Origin: Pseudophaeomoniella oleicola
Lineage: Eukaryota; Ascomycota; Eurotiomycetes; Phaeomoniellales; Phaeomoniellaceae
Length of the DNA: 64,000 bases
Direction: 5' to 3'
NCBI GenBank assembly: GCA_003868215.1
Contig: QWDQ01000002.1
Span: 806,001-870,000, forward strand
Both the position numbers and the translations under genes were made by a program. The notes beneath the pieces are model-generated. The model saw only the letters and a list, made by a program, of their open reading frames with translations, made no database searches and was not told where the DNA came from. Shown piece by piece: positions 57,250 through 64,000 of the stretch. Position 1 is the stretch's first letter. Every line of letters begins with the position of its first letter.

Positions 57250-60200
57250 ATGATCAACAACTCGTGTCAATCTCCGAACGATCCCAGCATTGAAGGACAT
57301 CGACTTCTCTCTTTCTCGAGTGACAACGTCGGAAGTGCAAGTGAAGCTCAAGCTCAAGGTCAAGCATCGTTTATCGACAACAATAATCGGACCCTGCCTA
57401 AGCCTACAACCCCGATGTTCGACTATCGCTATCCCCACAAATCACAGTCTCCACTGCGGTCGATCTCACAAAGACGACCCTATCAGTCGAAGCAAGACAT
57501 TGCGAACTTCGAGTTTCACTCTTCGAGTGCTCCCATGGCTTCTGCCGCCGTCTCGGAACCGCAGGTGTTCACCACTGAAGATCCCTATGCGGCGCCATCG
57601 AGGACCTCGGCGTCCCCTCCACCAACAGCGCACCGTCGTGGATATCAAGCCTGTGATGCTTGCCGCAAGCGCAAAGTGAAATGCGACCTAGGAAGTAAGT
57701 TATCATTCAGCATATTGTGTCCTTCCCCTTCAAGTCGCATTTTCTCACAACCACAGGTGTGGACAATCCCGAGGATCCGCCGTGCGCACGATGTAAACGT
57801 GAGCGGAGGCCATGCAGGTTCTCCGAGACTCGACGCAAGCGCAAGGGTGACCCGGATTTCATAGACGGTCGAGATCCGCAGAGGATCAAACTTACGGATG
57901 AAGATAATGGAAGAGAGAACACGAATTCGCGCTCTTCTGCAGCTTCACCGTCAAATTGGTCCTGGTCCTCACCGCAAGCTCCCCATCGCAGTCAATTTTC
58001 CGTTTATCCTGGCAATGAGTCTACCTATGAACAGTTCAAGAATGGAGAGGGTGGAAATCGTACAACGAATGACATGAATGCGAATCGGGGGTCAGCTCAG
58101 CAACATAGCGTGCCAAATCAGCAGGTAGCAAGCTTGCTCCACGGCCACATTGCTACTAGTCACGAGGCTCTTCACCTACTCTCTGCAGCTGCTGCGAAAA
58201 GTGAAGAAGCTAACAGGCAGAATTCTCAATTTCAGGATGGGACTAGCAAGTCGCCTTCAACTGGATTTGCAAGCCCTAGTCCACAGACTGTTCTGAATCG
58301 ATCACGACAGGGCTTAGTTGGTGCAGCATCACTCAACGTACCCCAAGCGAACGGTGTCCCTGGGACCAGAACAGCTTCAAATAGTGATGCCCTTCAAGAC
58401 GCCCTGAGCGCATGGTCGAGAATGAAATTTGTCCGCGCGGGCTGGATCAGCGCGCAGGAGGCCATGACATACATCAACTAGTACGAACCTCTGCTACCTG
58501 ATGGTTAATCTACTGATTGTATCACAGTTACTTCAATCATCTCGCGCCTCTAACTCCGGTAGTATTGCATGATTACCGTGATCCTTCAACTCATCTGCGA
58601 TTATTGGCTGAAGAGCCGATTCTAGCCGTCGCAATCTTGTCAATCGCTTCTCGTCATATGTCTCTCAGTGGACCGGGAGCTGCTTCTAGAGATTTCTTTG
58701 TTCACGACCGCATTTATCAGTTTCTGTCGTCAATGCTACAGAGACTCATGTGGGCTCAAGAGCAATTTGGTGGTGGCTTCACAGGCGCCGGCAAAGTTAA
58801 AGTTTATGAGCAGAAATCTGGCCACATTGCATGGAAAGGTGGTTTCCGGACTCTGGGTACCATTGAAGCCCTCATCCTACTGTCTGAATGGCATCCCCGC
58901 GGCCTGCACTTCCCTCCTAATGAAGACGACAATCGCTTGCTTGATATTGACTACAGCCTCCTTGACGAGAAGGAGGGGGCGTCTCGTGGAACGCATGCAA
59001 ATGTTCCGCAAGAGTCCAATTACTCAGCATACATAGAACCTGCTTGGAGATGCGACCGTATGTCATGGACTATCCTGGGAATGGCTCAGTCACTGGCATT
59101 TGAACTGGGCCTCTTTGATCGATTTGAAAACTGTGTCAGCGACTCGAACGTTGTTGATCAAACGTGCGTACGGCGCCGAAGGATCCGGTTGCTCTTGTCA
59201 ACTTATATCGCTGCTCAAAGTGGTCGCATGGGTTTCCCTTCGTCCTTGCTACCCGCGCAATGGGAAGACATGGCTCTGACCGATTCCATGGCGACAGCAA
59301 AGATGAGAGCAAAACACAATCAGGTCGATGCAATGCAGGCATGTTGGTCTGACTTAATTCGTCTTATCCACAACCTCAATGACGAGGTCTTCATATGGAA
59401 ACAGAAGAGGCATGATATAGTGAGCTCTGGGAACTATGTAGGCGTTATCGAAGAGGTTATACCGAAAGTAGATGCCTGGATGGCTGAATTCAACAAGGCT
59501 GACGGTAAGTCGCTACGGCACGGCGCGAGATTTCTAAATTGACCCAGACAGTGCAAGAACCTCTCAGGACGATCATTCTTCTCGAAGCGTACTCCGTCTG
59601 TAAGTGCAACCATGATATCTTCAGACTGTTGTGCTGATATCTCGCTAGATGTCTACGTCAACGGCCTTGCTCTACAAGCTGGCGTGGAAGAAATAACGAA
59701 GATACAGCCCAGCGATGGTCAAAGCCAGGGAAGGTTCGAGACGACCAGCACGTCCACCTCGGGGGCAGCCATAGCTGGAACGGGAGCCAAGTCGCAGGTT
59801 GAGGCTTTGTATAAAGTTCAGATCCATCATGGTAAATACATCAGGGCTACGGCGGAAGCGGCCCGGAACATCCTGCGGCTTTGTCTAGATCGCCTAGTTC
59901 CGGATAAACATCTCAAGCACACTCCAGCTCGTGCACTGTTCCGCATCACGACGGGGCTTCTATTCTCGCTCAAGGTAAGTTATTTGAAGCCGGGAAGTAA
60001 CCTGTTACTGATGTTTTTGCAGTGTTTCACCTTTGGCGCTGCAGAATCAGAAATCTACGAAACAATGGATCTAGTCGGCAAATGTGTCGAGGCTATGAGA
60101 GCACAAGCTGTCGACGATGTGCACATCATCTCACAAATCGCAGAGTTTGCCGGGGTGTTGGCGCAGAATATCCGAGCAGCAATGCGGACAGTCCCATTGT

Positions 60201-60730
60201 TGCCCAACCTCGGGTCAGGGACTACCAGCCGCGATCGCACGCCGGCTCAGACGAACGAACACCAGCCTCTATCCAATTTGGCGGAACAGAGGCAAACACA
60301 ACAGTCACAGCCATCAGCTCCACGAGAAAGCCAACCGACATTCGAGTACAATTTTGAGCATGCCCAGGCTACCATTGACCCGCTTGCGGAGATGGCGTCG
60401 GGAAATGCCGCAGACGCCTTTAGCTTCTCCTACATGCCGCCACCAAATTGGGCGCCATTCATGGCGGGGCCAGAGGGGCATACTGCACAGGACCAAAGTA
60501 TGAACAACTCGATGCTACCCGATTTCGAGGGAATGCCACCTTGGGTTGCTGTGCCTTTGGAACCTCTTATGAACAGTTCCAACAAGGATGTTCATCATGG
60601 TTACGGCGGTCTTGGTCCCACCGTTGGAAACAAGGAACTTCTAGAAGTCCTGACCAATGTTGGAGATCAGACCCACTCCCAATGGCATCAGATGGCGTAC
60701 GGCGGTGTCCAATATGAACAATTGCGATGA
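57250..60730 (+). CDS. Zn2Cys6 transcription factor, ARO80-like
   Basis: Six exons (57250..57694, 57757..58480, 58528..59504, 59552..59599, 59649..59974, 60023..60730) give 1075 residues, with all five junctions in frame. The DNA-binding domain is C135-X2-C138-X6-C145-X12-C158-X2-C161-X6-C168, with KRKVKCDLGSVDNPEDPPCA; this long-loop zinc cluster is like yeast ARO80, which activates aromatic amino acid catabolism genes. The junction of exons 1 and 2 falls inside the zinc cluster, as is common. The fungal-specific middle region (about 390-760) contains YYFNHLAPLTPVV, EEPILAVAILSIASRH and LLLSTYIAAQSGRMGFPSSL. The Gln/Ser/Pro-rich C-terminus may activate transcription. The target genes cannot be inferred from neighbours. 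Confidence 0.88.
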
Positions 60731-61499
60731 TTTCTTTCGTGCTATCTTTAACAAGATCGGCGGCGTAATAGTTGGCCGGATCGCACTCTGTTTGAACACC
60801 TGGAGGAAAGCGGCATTGCCTGCGTACCTTGCTTCTTTTTCACGATTTCACCTTTGAGATGATACCCCGATCTGCTGCAGTGAGATACAGCAAGACAGTA
60901 TTCTGCGTTTTGGTATTACGACTGGATATTACGACATGATGTTTTGAAACAGGATTGAATATTCACCAGGTATCAATTACTCTACCATTTGCATTTTCGT
61001 GGTTGTATGTACAAATATGCATCATAGCTAGAAATACCTTGCCTGCCTACCTACCTTACCTAGGGAGGCGGCTCATGTATAGACAACAGAAGCTGAAATG
61101 AAATACTTGCAGAGATTCGGTTCCTTTGTCTACCTACGGTTATCTCCCCGCGGTTCGCGGTCTTGGCGGTAGATTGTCGCCTTATCGTAATTGAGATTCC
61201 CGGACCGCTTTCATCCGTAAAATCTCCACCAGTGACTCGGTCTCGGCGGTGTCGTTTTCGCATCTGCATCTGCTTGTATCTGCTTGCACCTGCATTTCCA
61301 TCTCCATCTCCATCTCTCTATCGAATTTTCTGCAACATCTTCCTTTCAGAGATCTATTCACCGATCCCGGACGTCGCATCTACCCGTTCATTGTCGAAAA
61401 CTATTGGTGGCCTGAGTACCGCTTCGATCGACTCCTGTTCGATCATGCCTCCATGACGCATGCGACATTAATGAAGTCGGTCGCCTTCAGCCATCCGGT
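60731..61499. other. Intergenic region and palH leader
   Basis: Contains CATCTC/CATCTG-type tandem units at about 61261-61318. A + strand frame from 61249 to 61518 overlaps the palH start in another frame and would act as an upstream open frame if transcribed. Confidence 0.45.
61261..61318. repeat. Imperfect CATCTG/CATCTC tandem repeat
   Basis: Degenerate six-base units (CATCTG, TATCTG, CACCTG, CATTTC, CATCTC x3) in the probable palH 5' leader. Confidence 0.6.
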
Positions 61500-63927
61500 A
61501 TGTCTGGAAATGACTTGAACGCCCGTCAACTATGGGCGCCAAGAACCACCACGTCTGCGCACCCTTACTGCACCCCAGTGACCCTTCCGAGCGCTGGTGA
61601 GTTCCTCGCGGACACGCCGCCATAGTATGTCTCTAATGTTGCCAACAGGTAGCCTTATTATCAACAGTACTTTCACTATCACTTTGGCCCAAAATGCCAT
61701 TTTCGAGCCAACGTGTACAGGAGGAGCGTCTGGTATAATGCATGGCCTCAGCGATAATTCAACGGTATCGGATTTCAAAGACCCTTTCTACGCCTCCGTT
61801 TCACCGCAAATCTACGCCTTAGCTGCGGCAACCGTTGTCAGTTACGTTCTAGTCATCATGCTCTTCATCACCCCTCGAACGTACTTCGTAGGTGGACCTG
61901 GCGGTGGCGCTGGGTTCCTCTCTCGCAGGGGCTTCATGGGTGGCTCTTACGGAAATTCGGCGGTCATAGGAGTTGGCAGGAGACCCTGGCTACAGAATAT
62001 AGCTGCAGTGTCAGTGGCGATATCATTGACCATCGCCACAGCAGATACCTTTAGGGTGGCGGAATGTCAGTACTATCTTGGATACTCGGACTCTGGTTCG
62101 ATGGTCAATGAAGTCACGACGAGCTTGGAGATACGGGTAATTCGCGTCATTTCGGACACCTTTCTGTGGCTTGCTCAAGTCCAGACTCTCATCCGCTTGT
62201 TTCCCCGGCACAAGGAAAAAGTGGTCATCAAGTGGTTAGGCTTTGCGCTCATAGTGGCTGATACGCTTTTCAGTATTCTGAACAACTTTGTATACTACAC
62301 GGCAAGAACACGACCCCGCAGCTTTCAGGACGCCGTACCAGCTCTCGCATATCTCTTCGAACTGGCGATTGGCCTCATCTATGCTTCCTGCATCATATAT
62401 TTCTCTATTGCGAAGCGCCGATTTGCTTTCTTCCACCCTAAGATGCGAAACATCTGTCTGGTGGCACTCATGTCTTTTGTCGCTGTCCTTGTACCCGTTG
62501 TTTTCTTCGTTCTCGATGTTGCAAAGCCCGATGTTGCTGGCTGGGGTGATTATATCCGATGGGTAGGCGCGGCTGCTGCAAGCGTGGTGGTATGGGAGTG
62601 GGTTGAGCGAATCGAGGCTTTGGAGAGAGACGAGCGCAAAGATGGCATATTGGGACGGGAGATCTTTGACGGGGATGAAATGCTTGAGGTTACTCCGTCT
62701 GAAGAGGTAGATCGTCCAAGCCATGGCAGCGATGACTCCCGGAACGACGAAGGGTCTCGTGCATTACCGAGACGACGGCAGCTTCGACATCGAATGCTCT
62801 TCCAAGCACGAGGGAGTACCTCACAGAGTATGGAATCAAACTTGGGACAGGATGCCGTTTCAAATGCCGGCGAGAGGCAGGGCCGACCGACACCGCCCCC
62901 TGCGGCTATTACACCTATTAGCAGAGCAGAGACGACTAGCGCTGCGAGCACACAATACGCTGTTCGGTACCACACAGTTGCAAGTCCTTCACCGCCTCCG
63001 ACCGAGGAGCAATCACACTCTAAAGCATTGTCAATTTCAGAGCCCGCGCAGTCCTCGACAGATTCCAATTCAATCGACGCCGAGAAAGCAGCGGGTGAGA
63101 CACAGCGTTCGAAAGAGCAGTCATGGACAGACATGGGCCTTGACGTTCTGAGAGCAGTCCCTAATCCATTCAAGAGAAGGAAAACTTCGCCCCCGGCCGA
63201 AGTGGCATCGGCCATGAGAGATCAACGGCAGATCGGTACCAATCCTATTGCAGGTGCTGCGACTGCTAGAGGGTGGAATCTTGCTTCTAAATTTGACGCC
63301 TTCACAAGCGCGCAAAAAGACAGACTGAAAGCACACGTTCAAGGTCACCCGGTCAATCGAACCCTGCCTGTGACGATCATTCCAGCACAGCCGCGCGGCC
63401 ATAGGACTTGGTCTCCAGAAGATTTCCAGAATGCCTCCAGGCAGCCACTTTCTACAGCTGGACAGCCTGATTTGGTGGCAACGTCAGGATTGCCAGTAAC
63501 TGTGATTGATGGTCCATCACGGCGGACTTCTAGCCCGCATGCAACAACCGCTGACATATTGAACGGCGAGTCAGGGCAGCATGTTCAGTATGATGCGAGC
63601 GAACCACAACGAAGCACGCCGCCTCTCACTCTCGCCAGACGTCCTCAGCTAGTTTCGAGGAGAGGAACTCTTACCATTTCCGAGGACGAGCCGTGGAGGG
63701 CGCAGACAGGGAGTGGCCGTGTCTCTCCATACGATTTGCCTAGATCTCATTCCCAAGGGCAGCCTACGAACGCACCGGATCTGCCCAGGCCCAACGTTGA
63801 TGGCCACGGTCCTCCAGAACCCACCGAAATGATTCCGGCTTTACCGTCAAGCCCTTCCGCAAATGATGGGTCCTCGAGTAGAGACGAGCTTTCCGGATCT
63901 AGCTCCACCAGCAGAGACCATGTTTGA
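61500..63927 (+). CDS. palH: pH-response sensor PalH/Rim21 (seven-transmembrane)
   Basis: Exons 61500..61596 and 61649..63927 (intron 61597..61648, phase 1) give 791 residues. The start was chosen because the spliced frame reads RQLWAPRT, then HPYCTPVTLPSAGSLIINS, matching the PalH extracellular N-terminus, while the frame open through the intron does not. TLAQNAIFEPTCTGG and DFKDPFYASVSPQIYALAAA precede seven hydrophobic helices (about 85-365), including VSYVLVIMLFITPRTYFVGG and IIYFSIAKRRFAFFHPKMRN. A 400-residue cytoplasmic tail is Ser/Pro-rich and would carry the PalF arrestin-binding site. PalH senses ambient alkaline pH at the plasma membrane and signals through ESCRT to PacC. Confidence 0.93.
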
Positions 63928-64000
63928 TCTTTCTCTCCATATTTCCTTGCTTTAGATATCCGTGACTTCTACGTATCAATTTCAGCGTGGCGCTGGTGGG

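Overview
The window reads as a gene-dense stretch of a filamentous ascomycete (Pezizomycotina) nuclear chromosome. The evidence is the many short introns (mostly 41-70 nt, GTRNGT donors, CTAAC/CTGAC-like branch points just before YAG) and a gene set typical of filamentous fungi: PalH, Mdm10, Tom22, a Clg1-type cyclin and 2EXR and Zn2Cys6 proteins. The class cannot be fixed from sequence alone; Dothideomycetes or Eurotiomycetes are both plausible. I see no rRNA, tRNA, CRISPR array or recognisable transposon or retroelement coding sequence.

Layout. 0-10 kb: 3' part of a magnesium-chelatase-like ATPase gene with a second small spliced frame starting 3 nt after its stop; an alpha/beta hydrolase; an unrecognised protein with a tandemly duplicated cysteine motif; a bestrophin-type channel; an FHA-RING ubiquitin ligase of the Dma1/CHFR type. 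11-23 kb: a run rich in mitochondrial and organelle-membrane genes (MPP-alpha, Mdm10, Tom22, an Mpv17/PMP22-family protein), interrupted by a tail-anchored two-domain protein that joins an ET79/aegerolysin-like beta-sandwich to a zinc phospholipase C-like metal site. 23-29 kb: an unknown Cys-containing protein, a PEX11-family protein, and a DCN1-like neddylation factor whose 927-nt intron carries a long open frame on the same strand. 29-43.5 kb: a VWA protein in a Pro/Tyr/Gln-rich context, a 2EXR protein, a conserved fungal protein with frame problems, a CHMP7-like ESCRT-III protein, a Rad4/Dpb11-type BRCT protein and a Clg1-like cyclin. 43.5-51.5 kb: about 8 kb without a convincing gene, carrying repeated TACGTA-type motifs. 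51.5-64 kb: mL67/Mhr1, a short-chain dehydrogenase fragment, a Vps38/UVRAG-like protein, an ARO80-like Zn2Cys6 factor and PalH.

Functional links are loose, as usual in fungi, but several genes belong to connected processes: protein import and outer-membrane biogenesis (MPP-alpha, Tom22, Mdm10), peroxisome and mitochondrial membranes (PEX11, Mpv17 family), and endosomal signalling (PalH, CHMP7-like, Vps38-like). Spliced gene models were built by hand: each junction was checked for donor, acceptor and reading frame, but not against transcripts. The most unusual items are the beta-sandwich/metal-site protein at 17.3-19.5 kb, the open frame inside the DCN1-like intron, the duplicated C-X-C-X5-C-X3-C motif near 6.0 kb, and a 12-mer found four times exactly.
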